Shown piece after piece: positions 30,993 to 39,059 of a DNA stretch of 64,000 nucleotides. The translations under genes and the position numbers were made by a program. The DNA lies in the NCBI RefSeq assembly GCF_023897065.1, contig NZ_JAMHIV010000002.1:124001-188000 (forward strand). The letters are read 5' to 3'. The stretch comes from Crossiella sp. SN42. Lineage in GTDB: Bacteria; Actinomycetota; Actinomycetes; Mycobacteriales; Pseudonocardiaceae. The notes below the pieces were generated by a model, which did not search any database, was not told the DNA's origin, and saw only the letters and a list, made by a program, of their open reading frames with translations. Each line of letters opens with the position of its first letter. Position 1 is the stretch's first letter.

Positions 30993-31017
30993 CAGGTAGG
31001 CCGCCGTGCGCTTAGCT
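30988..31017 (+). promoter_or_regulatory. Possible promoter of the proteasome beta-like gene
   Basis: TTGTCC (30988-30993), an 18-bp spacer and TTAGCT (31012-31017) end seven bases before the ATG at 31025. This would be near-leaderless. The -10 is a weak match. Confidence 0.3.
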
Positions 31018-31024
31018 GATCGAC

Positions 31025-31804
31025 ATGGCCGACTCCTCGTTCCTCCGCCACCTGTCGACCGAGGCACCGCACCTGCTGCCCTGGCACCAGGTGCCGCGCA
31101 CGGCGGTCAGCGCCCCGCACGGCACCACGGTGCTGGCGGCGGTCTTCGACGGTGGCGTGGTGATGGCCGGTGACCGCAGGGCGACCGCGGGCCACCTGAT
31201 CGCGCAGCGCGACCTGGAGAAGGTCCGGCAGGCCGACGAGCACTCGGTGGTCGCCTTCGCGGGCACCGTGGGCATCGCGGTCGAGCTGGTCCGGCTGTTC
31301 CAGGTCGAGCTGGAGCACTACGAGAAGATCGAGGGTGTCTCGCTGACCCTGGAGGGCAAGGCCAACCAGCTGAACTCCATGGTCAAGGGCAACTTCGGGC
31401 TGGCCCAGCAGGGGCTGGCGGTGGTGCCGCTGTACGCGGGGTTCGACGTGACCAGGGGCATCGGGCGGATCTTCACCTACGAGGTGATCGGCGGCCGCAC
31501 CGAGGAGACCACCTACGCCGCGGTCGGCTCGGGCTCGGTGTTCGCCAACAGCGCGCTGAAGAAGCTGTTCCGGCCGGGCCTGTCCGAGCAGCAGGCGGTG
31601 CGGGCCTGTGTGGAGGCGCTCTACGACGCCGCCGACGAGGACACCGCCACCGGCGGCCCCGACCTGACCCGCGGCATCTTCCCGGTGGTCGCGGTGGTCA
31701 CCGCCGAGGGCTTCCGCCGGTACACCGACGAGGAGGCCGCCACGGTGGGCCGCACGGTCGTGGCAGATCGCACCACCCGCCCCGGCGGCCCCACCGCGGT
31801 CTGA
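31025..31804 (+). CDS. 20S proteasome beta-type (PrcB-like) peptidase, stand-alone
   Basis: A 259-residue N-terminal-nucleophile hydrolase. A 33-residue propeptide ends in APHG; autoprocessing would expose Thr34 ([20 protein letters not shown]) as the catalytic Thr1. Counting from there, Asp17 (AGDRRA) and Lys33 (LEKVRQA) are in place, so it looks active. In actinobacteria prcB normally sits between pup and prcA. Here neither is present: the neighbours are an NlpC/P60 gene and, convergently, a reductase-hemerythrin gene. It is therefore probably a paralogue of the housekeeping subunit or part of an unusual proteasome arrangement. It may mix into 20S particles or form its own ring; the sequence cannot decide. 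No gene symbol is assigned for that reason. Confidence 0.85.
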   Translation: MADSSFLRHLSTEAPHLLPWHQVPRTAVSAPHGTTVLAAVFDGGVVMAGDRRATAGHLIAQRDLEKVRQADEHSVVAFAGTVGIAVELVRLFQVELEHYEKIEGVSLTLEGKANQLNSMVKGNFGLAQQGLAVVPLYAGFDVTRGIGRIFTYEVIGGRTEETTYAAVGSGSVFANSALKKLFRPGLSEQQAVRACVEALYDAADEDTATGGPDLTRGIFPVVAVVTAEGFRRYTDEEAATVGRTVVADRTTRPGGPTAV

Positions 31805-31814
31805 CCGCCGCGGG

Positions 31815-32645
31815 TCATGACATGGCGGCTTCCAGCACCGGGATGAGCTGGGCCTCCTCGTAGTCGAGGTGGCGTTCGAGCTCGTCGGTGAGGCGCTCGA
31901 CCTCGGCCAGGACCACCGCGGGGTCGGCGTCCTGGTTGTCCAGGGCCGCACGCAGCTCGGTGGTCAGCTGCTCGATCCGGACGTGCTCGGCGCGCAGCCG
32001 TTCGATGGTGGGCGCGAACTCGGGGAACTTGTCGGTGAGGAACGGGAAGATCGCCATGTCCTCGCCGGTGTGGTGGTTGTGCAGTCCCGCGCACAGCGTC
32101 AGGCAGTTGATCCGCAGCTGCACGCCGAGCGTCCGTCCGGACTTGGCGAACTCGGTCCGGATCAGCTCCAGCTCCCGCCGGAACGCGTTGTGCACCAGCT
32201 TGAGCGCCTCACCGGGGGACTTGGCGTTCGGCGGCCCCCCGGAGACGGCCTCCAGGATGACCACCGGGATCACCCTGGTGGTCTTGGCCTGGTACTCGGC
32301 CCAGCCGGCGTCGGCTTCCACCGCGCGGACGAACGCCTGGTCACGGGCCTCCCCGGTGAGCACGGTGGCCTTGGCCTCGTAGGTGAACACGCCGTCCTCG
32401 ACCGTCAGCAGCGGGTTGGCCACCAGGTTGTGGAACCAGTCCGGGTGCTTGGGCGAGCCACCGGCACTGCCGATGATCATGGTGCGGCCGTCGCCGTCCG
32501 GGTAGTAGCCGACCGGGTTGGTGTGCGGCTGCCCGCTGCGGGCGCCGGTGGTGGTGATGAGCAGCAGCCGGGAACCCTCGAAATAGCCGCCGACGCGACC
32601 GTTGTTGGCCCGGAACTCCTCGATGACCTGCTTGTTGAAATCCAT
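31815..32645 (-). CDS. F420-type nitroreductase-family protein fused to a hemerythrin (HHE) domain
   Basis: A 276-residue two-domain protein. Residues ~1-140 match the deazaflavin (F420)-dependent nitroreductase/DDN family (LLLITTTGARSGQPHTNPVGYY, NPLLTVEDG; the split beta-barrel fold is inferred). Residues ~150-276 are an HHE hemerythrin-like four-helix domain with spaced metal ligands: His in LVHNAFRRE, HNHHTGED, RAEHVRIE and HLDYEEAQL. The second domain suggests a diiron oxygen or NO sensor or donor that is coupled to F420H2 chemistry. The ATG at 32645 was chosen over one 21 bases upstream because GGAGA lies just before it. It is convergent with the proteasome-like gene and only 10 bp away. 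Confidence 0.85.
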   Translation of the reverse strand: MDFNKQVIEEFRANNGRVGGYFEGSRLLLITTTGARSGQPHTNPVGYYPDGDGRTMIIGSAGGSPKHPDWFHNLVANPLLTVEDGVFTYEAKATVLTGEARDQAFVRAVEADAGWAEYQAKTTRVIPVVILEAVSGGPPNAKSPGEALKLVHNAFRRELELIRTEFAKSGRTLGVQLRINCLTLCAGLHNHHTGEDMAIFPFLTDKFPEFAPTIERLRAEHVRIEQLTTELRAALDNQDADPAVVLAEVERLTDELERHLDYEEAQLIPVLEAAMS

Positions 32646-32976
32646 TTGTCTCCATTCTTCGGGCATGACTGAGCACCGCTCGTGATGACGAGCGGAAAGG
32701 AAAAGGGCAGCCGTCAGCGCGGCGGGTGGTACGGAATGCGCGCAGCGGTCAGCGCAGCCGTCGGCGCTACTGGCACGTGCGGGAGCAGGCGAGCGTCAGC
32801 GCAGCTCAGCGAGCTGGTGGCGCGCGAAAGTGACGGGAGAGGACACCGTCAGGAAAGGAACAACTGGGCGGCGGGCCTCTGGCCCACCCTGGCCTCACGC
32901 GGAGGCCGGGAACCCAACTCGGTAGTGGCTCAAGGCCGACCCGGCAGTCACGGGGATGACCTTAACCGGATAAACG
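32646..32976. promoter_or_regulatory. Intergenic region upstream of the reductase-hemerythrin gene
   Basis: This 331-bp stretch has no convincing gene. It holds an 8-bp-stem inverted repeat CCGCTCGT/ACGAGCGG (32676-32683, 32688-32695) about 30 bp before the reductase start, a possible operator. It also has three copies of GTCAGCGC at 32713, 32748 and 32795. A rightward frame through here has no start signal or recognisable protein. Confidence 0.4.
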
Positions 32977-33642
32977 CTATTCAGGCAACCGGGTGTGCTC
33001 CGGCGCGCACTTTTTCCGGTGCCGGAGCTGCCGGAAGGCCAGCAGGGCGAGCACCGCCAGGAACACCACCGCCACGTGCCCGTCGGTGCGCGTGCGGAGC
33101 GGATCGGGCGGCAGCATCTCCTGGACGAAGCCCGCGACGCAGAACACCGCGGCGCACACCGCGAACACGGTCAGCTGACGGTCGGTCAGGCCGGCCACGC
33201 GCTGGGGCGTGAGCTTGTCCAGGCTCAGCGTGAGCAGGTCGCGGAAGCGGCGTTCGGCGGCCATCGACCACACCCAGAGCACCAGTCCGGCGACCGGCAG
33301 CACGACGAGGTCGGCCAGCAGCCGCGGCGGCAGCGGGCCCGGCCCGGCCAGCAGGTTGCCGAGTCCAGCCACGGCCCCGCTGATCAGTACCAGCGGCAGC
33401 AGCGCCCAGAGCCAGCGGCCGAGGAACTTCGCGACCAGGACCCGTTTGCGCGGCCCCTGGCGCACCGGTGGGACCGCGGGCGCCTGGATCAGCGGCAGCG
33501 GTGGGAGCGGTGGGAGCGGCGGCTCCGGCGCGGGCTGGTTCAGGTAGAAGTGCACGCCGCCCTGGATCATCCCGGCCTGCACCGAGTTGCCGGCCACCGG
33601 TCCGTTGACCGTGTTCGAGCTCGGCGGAACCTGCTCAGTCAT
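32977..33642 (-). CDS. Four-helix membrane protein with N-terminal RHIM/BASS3-like amyloid-signalling motif
   Basis: A 221-residue protein of unknown function. Residues 10-33 carry the pattern N-x-V-x-G-x-V-x-G-x-S-V-Q-A-G-x-I-x-G-G-V-H-F. This closely resembles the BASS3/RHIM-like motifs that drive prion-like signalling from bacterial NLR-type sensors to effectors in actinobacteria. A Pro-rich linker (~37-60) leads to four predicted membrane segments (~75-95, ~103-125, ~155-175, ~190-210). A basic juxtamembrane stretch (GPRKRVLVAKF) precedes the first. The architecture would fit a membrane-perturbing effector recruited through the motif; this is inference. Two adjacent ATGs exist (33645 and 33642); the second is better spaced from AGGGGG. 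No NLR partner gene is in the window. Confidence 0.7.
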   Translation of the reverse strand: MTEQVPPSSNTVNGPVAGNSVQAGMIQGGVHFYLNQPAPEPPLPPLPPLPLIQAPAVPPVRQGPRKRVLVAKFLGRWLWALLPLVLISGAVAGLGNLLAGPGPLPPRLLADLVVLPVAGLVLWVWSMAAERRFRDLLTLSLDKLTPQRVAGLTDRQLTVFAVCAAVFCVAGFVQEMLPPDPLRTRTDGHVAVVFLAVLALLAFRQLRHRKKCAPEHTRLPE

Positions 33643-33675
33643 CATGCCCCCTGGCGTGAAGGGCTCATCCTAGAG

Positions 33676-35433
33676 TCAGTCCAGCGAGAAGACGTAAGCG
33701 TCGTCGTGCACCCGTTTCACGGTCACGTTCAGCTCCCCCAGCTCCGCGGACTGGGCCCGCCGGAACGCCGGGTTGTTGCGTGGCCGGTTGTGCACCACCA
33801 CCGTGCGCACCCCCAGCTGCCGCAGGTGCGCGACGCTCTCCCGGTCCGGGAAGTTCTTGGTCTTCTTGCGCATTTCGTCGGTGATCCTGGGCAGGAAACC
33901 GCTGCCGCCGTTGGCCAGCACCGGGAAGCCGTCGGTGGAGAAGAACATGGTCTGCTGGTCCTCGATCTGCTCCGAGGGCAGGATCAACGCCGGGGAACGC
34001 AGCGTGCTCATCGCGACGGGGGCGGCAGGCACCTCGGGGTGGGCGGTGCGGTTGGCGCCTTCGCCCAGCACCAGCAGGGCGGGCAGCACCAGGGCCACAG
34101 CGAGCAGCGGCCGGGAGCGCCGGGTCTGGGCGGCACGTTCGGCGAGGTGGGTGATGCCGCCGGCGGCGAGCAGGCCGAGCAGCAGGGTGGTCCACAGCAC
34201 CAGGCGGCTGGGGGTGCGGATGGCGTCCCAGGCCGGGAGGTAGTGGTAGAGCAGCAGATACGTGTACTCGCCGTCGCCGATGACCTTGGTGCCCAAGGCG
34301 AGCACCACCGAGACCGCGGTGCCCACGGCGAGCCAGCAGCGGACCTTGCGGGACCAGGCCGAGACCAGCAACCCGAAGACGGCCAGGGTGATCAGCACGA
34401 TGCCGACCAGCAGGGTCATCTCGGCGGGGGCGGCCAGGTCGGCGCGGCCGCGTTCGCTGACCTCGCCCCAGATCGCGGACTCACCGGGGGCCAGGAAGAA
34501 GCCGTACCAGGGTGGGCTGTGCACGTCGACGTCCCACAGGCTGCGGCGGGCGTCCGGGTTGGCCGCCAGGACCCGCAGGTAGGGCAGGCCCATCAGGACC
34601 GAGACCGCGGCGAAGGCCAGGCCGCCTGCCAGGTCCGCGCCGAGCAGGCGGCGGGGGAAGGGCGGGCGGCCGGTGGTGAACCAGCGGATCGCGGCGACCA
34701 GGACCACGCCGGCCAGCACGTAGGCGAAGGGCAGGCCGACGCCGAAGCCCAGGGTCAGCTGCCAGGCCGCGACCAGCCAGCCGGCCAGTGCCCAGCCGGG
34801 GCGGGCACGATCGGGCTGGTAGCCCTCGCGCAGGCTGAAACCGTGGCCGCGGGCCAGCATCGCCAGGGCCAGCACGATGCCGCCGGTGGACAGGATGTTC
34901 AGGTGGCCGCCGTGCGCCAGCCGCCACGGCGCGAAGGCGAAGGCGAAACCCGCCACCGCGGCGCCCTGCCAGCTCGCGCCCAGCTGCCTGGCCAGCGCGT
35001 ACCCGCCCGCGCAGGCCAGCGCGTAGGCGAAGATGTACAGCAGGTTGTACCGGACCAGCGCGGCTTCCGGGCCCTCGCCGATCAGGCCCGCCGGGGCGTA
35101 GCCGAGCAGGCTGTCGCTGAAGGCCAGCGCGTCCTTGGCCGGGAAGAACGCGTTGGTCTGCCACAGGTTGCCGGGGTCGGTGAGCAGCGCGTGGCCGTTC
35201 CAGGCGACCTGCCAGGCCTGCAGCAGCGGGTCGGCGGTGTCCTGCGGGATGGTGGTGCTCAGCCCGGCCAGCGTCGGCCAGGTCATCACCATCGCGACAA
35301 CCAGGGCGAAGGCGCTGGCCAGCACCGGTTCGGCGGTCAGCCAGCCGCGCAGCCGGGTCGCGAAAACCGCCCCCGAGGTGGTCTGGGGGCGGTCTGCCAG
35401 CGCGGTCGTGGACCGTTCGTATTCGTTCACCAC
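33676..35433 (-). CDS. Large polytopic membrane protein, GT-C-glycosyltransferase-like
   Basis: A 585-residue membrane protein with about 11-12 hydrophobic segments and a C-terminal soluble domain (~480-585). The first extracytoplasmic loop, after the first helix, contains DTADPLLQAWQVAWNGHALL and FFPAKDALAFSD, acidic and aromatic in the manner of GT-C or YfhO-type lipid-linked sugar transferases. I recognise no exact family, and the substrate is unknown. The GTG start at 35433 has GGAG about 12 bases upstream. It is downstream of, and on the same strand as, the ABC importer operon, but 60 bp separate them and the two may not be functionally linked. Confidence 0.8.
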   Translation of the reverse strand: MVNEYERSTTALADRPQTTSGAVFATRLRGWLTAEPVLASAFALVVAMVMTWPTLAGLSTTIPQDTADPLLQAWQVAWNGHALLTDPGNLWQTNAFFPAKDALAFSDSLLGYAPAGLIGEGPEAALVRYNLLYIFAYALACAGGYALARQLGASWQGAAVAGFAFAFAPWRLAHGGHLNILSTGGIVLALAMLARGHGFSLREGYQPDRARPGWALAGWLVAAWQLTLGFGVGLPFAYVLAGVVLVAAIRWFTTGRPPFPRRLLGADLAGGLAFAAVSVLMGLPYLRVLAANPDARRSLWDVDVHSPPWYGFFLAPGESAIWGEVSERGRADLAAPAEMTLLVGIVLITLAVFGLLVSAWSRKVRCWLAVGTAVSVVLALGTKVIGDGEYTYLLLYHYLPAWDAIRTPSRLVLWTTLLLGLLAAGGITHLAERAAQTRRSRPLLAVALVLPALLVLGEGANRTAHPEVPAAPVAMSTLRSPALILPSEQIEDQQTMFFSTDGFPVLANGGSGFLPRITDEMRKKTKNFPDRESVAHLRQLGVRTVVVHNRPRNNPAFRRAQSAELGELNVTVKRVHDDAYVFSLD

Positions 35434-35493
35434 CGTGAAATACGCTCCAGGTTGCCGTGAGGTTGCCTTGGCGGACCCGGGAGCCTACTGATC

Positions 35494-36513
35494 TCACATC
35501 ACGGAGTTGAGACGAGTGGCGAACCGGCGGCGGTAGGCGTCCAGCACCACCGCGACGATGATCACCCCGCCGGTGATCATGGTGCGCTGGAAGTCGGAGA
35601 CGCCCAGCAGGATCAGGCCGTTGCTGAGCACGCCGAGCAGGCAGGCGCCCAGCAGGGTGCCGATCATCGAGCCGCGACCGCCGGTGAGGCTGGCCCCGCC
35701 GATGACCACCGCGGCGATCGCGTTGAGCTCGTAGCCGCTGCCCAGGATCGGGCTGGCGATGTTGAGCCTGGCCATGTAGACCACCGCGGCGATGCCCACG
35801 CAGACCCCGGCGATGACGAACACGCTGACCTTGACCCACCCGGTGCGGTGCCCGGCCAGCCGGACCGCCTCCTCGTTGGTGCCCACCGCGTACACCAGCC
35901 GCCCGTAGACGGTGCGGCTCAACACGAACCAGCCCAATGCGACCAGCGCCAGCGCCACCACGAACACCGCGGGCAGGCCGAGGAAGGTGGCGGTGCCGAA
36001 CAGGGTCAGCTCGCGCGGCAGGTTGTAGATGGTCTGCGCACCGGTGTACTCCTGGGCCGCGCCGCGGGCCACGTAGAGCATGCCCAGGGTGACGATGAAG
36101 GCAGGCACCTTCCAGCGTTCGGTGACGGCGCCGTTGACCAGTCCGCACAGCGCGCCGACCAGCACCGCGGCCAGCACACCCAGCAGCAGCCCGGTGCCGG
36201 GACTGATCGCGTCCCAGGTCATCAGGCTGCCGGAGACCACCGCGCACAGCGCCAGCACCGAGCCGACCGACAGGTCGATGCCGCCGACCAGCACCACGAA
36301 GGTCATGCCGACGGCGAGGATGGTGTTGAGGGTGATCTGGGTCATGATGTTGCGGATGTTCTGACCGGTGCCGAACTGCGGGGCGAAGACCAGGAACACC
36401 ACGACCAGCAGCAGCAGCGCCACGCCGATCCCGGCCTCGCCGAGCACCTGGCCCAGCACCCGGTTGCGCGATCGGGGCGGCGCGGGCGCCTCCGTGGTCA
36501 GCAGGTCGGTCAT
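35494..36513 (-). CDS. Ribose-type ABC transporter permease (BPD_transp_2 family)
   Basis: A 339-residue inner-membrane permease of the RbsC/XylH class with eight to ten hydrophobic segments. The family's hallmark is GMTFVVLVGGIDLSVGSVLAL (residues ~68-88). ATGA overlap at 36510-36513 couples it to the ATPase gene. One permease gene is present, so a homodimer is expected. The substrate is probably a pentose, hexose or inositol-like compound; the binding protein alone does not settle it. Confidence 0.92.
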   Translation of the reverse strand: MTDLLTTEAPAPPRSRNRVLGQVLGEAGIGVALLLLVVVFLVFAPQFGTGQNIRNIMTQITLNTILAVGMTFVVLVGGIDLSVGSVLALCAVVSGSLMTWDAISPGTGLLLGVLAAVLVGALCGLVNGAVTERWKVPAFIVTLGMLYVARGAAQEYTGAQTIYNLPRELTLFGTATFLGLPAVFVVALALVALGWFVLSRTVYGRLVYAVGTNEEAVRLAGHRTGWVKVSVFVIAGVCVGIAAVVYMARLNIASPILGSGYELNAIAAVVIGGASLTGGRGSMIGTLLGACLLGVLSNGLILLGVSDFQRTMITGGVIIVAVVLDAYRRRFATRLNSVM

Positions 36514-38048
36514 CGACTCGGCCCGTCCTCTTCGTCGGTGGTGGTCAGGTAGCCCGAGTAGGCCAGGGCCAGGATCTTCTCCGCGTCGAACTCCGCGCGG
36601 GTCAGCTCACCGGCCAGGCGGCCGCGGGAGAGCACCAGGATCCGGTCGCAGATGCCCATCAGCTCGGGCAGGTCGGAGGAGACCACCAGCACGCCCTTGC
36701 CGCCGTCGGCGAGCTCCAGCAGCAGCCGGTGGATCTCGTAGCGGGCGCCCACGTCCACGCCCCTGGTGGGTTCGTCCACGATGAGCACGCCCGGGTCGGC
36801 CAGCAACCACCGTCCTAAGAGGACCTTCTGCTGGTTGCCGCCGGAGAGTGCGCGCACCGCCTGCCGCACACCGGAGGTGCGCACGCCGAGCCGGCCGACG
36901 AGGGTGGCGGCCACCTCGTCCTCCAGCTTCCGGTTGCGCAGCCCCCAGTGCGAGACCAGCGGCAGCGCGGCCAGCGAGGTGTTCGCGGCCACCGTCATGT
37001 CCAGCAGCAGGCCCTGGTCCTTGCGGTCCTCGGCCAGCATGCCGAGTCCATTGTGGACGGAGCGGACCGGCCGGCCGTTCGGGATCGGCTTGCCGCAGAC
37101 CAGCACCCGGCCACCGGCGCGGCGGTCGGCGCCGTAGAGCGCGCGGACCGCCTCGGTGCGGCCGGAGCCGACCAGCCCGGCCAGCCCGACCACCTCACCG
37201 GCGTGCACCACCAGGTCCAGCTCCCCGGTGCCGCCGTAGACCCGCAGCGACTCCGCGCGCAGCAGCTCCGCGCCGGGCGCGCGGGCGGCCTCCGCGCGGG
37301 CCGGGAACTCCTGGTCCAGGTCCCGGCCCACCATCAGGCGCACCAGGTCGGCCGCCGCGGTCCCGGCGGCGAGCTGGCTGGCCACGCTCTTGCCGTTGCG
37401 CAGCACGGTGATCCGGTCCGCGATGGCCAGCACCTCGGCCAGGTGGTGGGAGATGAACACGATCGCGGTGCCCGCCGCGGCCAGCTCGCGCAGGATGGCC
37501 AGCAGCCGGGCGGACTCCGCGCCGGTGAGCGCCGCGGTGGGCTCGTCCAGCACCAGCAGCCTGCTCTCCGCGGTCAGCGCGCGGGCGATCTCCACCAGCT
37601 GCCTGGCGGCCAGGCCGAGGCGGCCGACCGGGGTGCGCGGGTCGACCGCGAGGCCGACCCGCGCCAGCAGCTCGACCGCGTCCTGGCGGATCTTCTTCTT
37701 GTCCACCAGGCCGAATCGCCGGGGAAGGTGCTCGAAGAACAGGTTCTCCGCGACCGACAGCTCGGGCAGCAGCGCCAGTTCCTGGTGCACCACCCTGATC
37801 CCGGCGCGCAGCGCGTCGGCCGGGCCTGCCGGGGCGTGCGGGGCGCCGTCGAAGGTCATCTCGCCCTCGTCCGGCTGGTCCATGCCGGAGAGGCACCGGA
37901 CCACGGTGGACTTGCCCGCGCCGTTCTCCCCCACCAGGGCGTGGATCTCACCCGGCGCGACCTCGAGGTCGACCCCGGCCAGCGCGATCACCCCGGGGTA
38001 GCGTTTGCCGAGGCCGGACAGGCGCAGCAGCGGTTCCCGCACGAGCAC
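36510..38048 (-). CDS. Ribose-type ABC transporter ATPase (two fused ABC domains)
   Basis: A 512-residue cytosolic ATPase of the RbsA/MglA type. The N-terminal ABC domain has a consensus Walker A (GENGAGKST, ~40), signature region LGLAARQLVEIARAL, Walker B LLVLDEPTAAL and switch His (FISHH). The C-terminal domain has a degenerate P-loop (GLVGSGRTEA) but an intact signature (LSGGNQQKV) and Walker B (LIVDEPTRGVDVGA), as is normal for the family. The GTG start lies 10 bp after the binding-protein stop, with GAGG eight to nine bases before it. Part of the operon lacI - binding protein - ATPase - permease. Confidence 0.93.
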   Translation of the reverse strand: MLVREPLLRLSGLGKRYPGVIALAGVDLEVAPGEIHALVGENGAGKSTVVRCLSGMDQPDEGEMTFDGAPHAPAGPADALRAGIRVVHQELALLPELSVAENLFFEHLPRRFGLVDKKKIRQDAVELLARVGLAVDPRTPVGRLGLAARQLVEIARALTAESRLLVLDEPTAALTGAESARLLAILRELAAAGTAIVFISHHLAEVLAIADRITVLRNGKSVASQLAAGTAAADLVRLMVGRDLDQEFPARAEAARAPGAELLRAESLRVYGGTGELDLVVHAGEVVGLAGLVGSGRTEAVRALYGADRRAGGRVLVCGKPIPNGRPVRSVHNGLGMLAEDRKDQGLLLDMTVAANTSLAALPLVSHWGLRNRKLEDEVAATLVGRLGVRTSGVRQAVRALSGGNQQKVLLGRWLLADPGVLIVDEPTRGVDVGARYEIHRLLLELADGGKGVLVVSSDLPELMGICDRILVLSRGRLAGELTRAEFDAEKILALAYSGYLTTTDEEDGPSR

Positions 38049-38058
38049 CCGGTCCGCC

Positions 38059-39018
38059 TCAGCCCGCGGCGGACTTGGTCTTGACCTCGACCGGGGTCTT
38101 CTGCCAGCCGGTGACCTTCTCGCCCTTGACCATGCGGATGGCCTGGTCGATGCCGCGGGCGGCCTGCGAGGTGGCGTGCTGCTCCACGGTGGCCACCACG
38201 GAACCGTTCTGCAGCAACGGCTTGATCGCCGGGATGTTGTCGAAGGAGGCGACCTTCACCTTGCCGCCGAGCCCGGCCTCCTCGATCGCCTTGACCGCGC
38301 CCAGCGCCATGCTGTCGTTGGCCGCGAGCACGCCCTTGACGTCGGCGTTGGCGGTGAGCAGCGCGCCGAGCACCGAGTGCGCCTGGTCGGTCTCCCAGTT
38401 GGCGGTGCGGGAGGCGACCAGCACCAGCTGGTTCTCCTGGATGGCGTCCTTGAAGCCCTTGACCCGCAGCTCGCCGTTGGCCGCGCCGGGGATGCCCTCC
38501 AGGATGATCACCTTGCTGCGCGGGCCGAGCACCTTGGCCAGCTCGACCCCGGCCAGCCGGGCGCCCTCGCGGTTGTCCGGCCCGACGAAGGGCACGTCCA
38601 GGTTGGCCTGGCGCAGCGCGCCCGCCTCCAGCTCGACGTCGATGTTGACCACCTTGATGCCGGCGTCCACGGCCTTCTTGACCGAGGCGATCAGAGCGGT
38701 GGAGTCGGCGGGGGCGAGCACGATCGCGTCCACCTTCTGCGTGACGCACTTCTCGACCTCGGCGACCTGACCGTCCACATCGGTCTCGTTCGGGATGCCG
38801 CTGGCGGTCAGCTTGATGCCGCCCTGGCCCGCGACGTAGTCCTCGGCGCCCTTCTTCATGTTCTTGAAGAACTCGTTCGCCAGGGACTTCATCACCAGGC
38901 AGATCTTGGGGTCACCACTGGACGGGGGCACGGTCAGCCCGTTGCTCTCCTGGCCGCAGGCGGCCGCGGTCAGGGCGATGGCGGCCGCGGCGGCGACGAC
39001 AGAGGATTTCCTCGGCAC
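38059..39018 (-). CDS. Sugar ABC transporter substrate-binding lipoprotein (RbsB type)
   Basis: A 319-residue periplasmic-binding-fold lipoprotein that delivers a sugar to the permease encoded downstream. A lipobox (ALTAAAC, Cys ~21) ends the signal peptide. The mature part is a Peripla_BP_4 domain: KICLVMKSLANEFFKNMKKG, VDAIVLAPADSTAL, GVLAANDSMALGA. The GTG start has AAGGAG seven bases upstream. It is the first structural gene after the LacI regulator (41-bp gap). The residues do not allow the ligand to be named. Confidence 0.92.
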   Translation of the reverse strand: MPRKSSVVAAAAAIALTAAACGQESNGLTVPPSSGDPKICLVMKSLANEFFKNMKKGAEDYVAGQGGIKLTASGIPNETDVDGQVAEVEKCVTQKVDAIVLAPADSTALIASVKKAVDAGIKVVNIDVELEAGALRQANLDVPFVGPDNREGARLAGVELAKVLGPRSKVIILEGIPGAANGELRVKGFKDAIQENQLVLVASRTANWETDQAHSVLGALLTANADVKGVLAANDSMALGAVKAIEEAGLGGKVKVASFDNIPAIKPLLQNGSVVATVEQHATSQAARGIDQAIRMVKGEKVTGWQKTPVEVKTKSAAG

Positions 39019-39059
39019 GGACGAACTCCTTGGGGGGCTTGGAGAATGATGGCTGGTTG

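Noticed and set aside
32682-33212. Plus-strand gene between the reductase and the membrane protein
   Set aside because: No start signal, Arg/Gly-rich shadow composition, and it overlaps the better-supported membrane-protein gene antisense.
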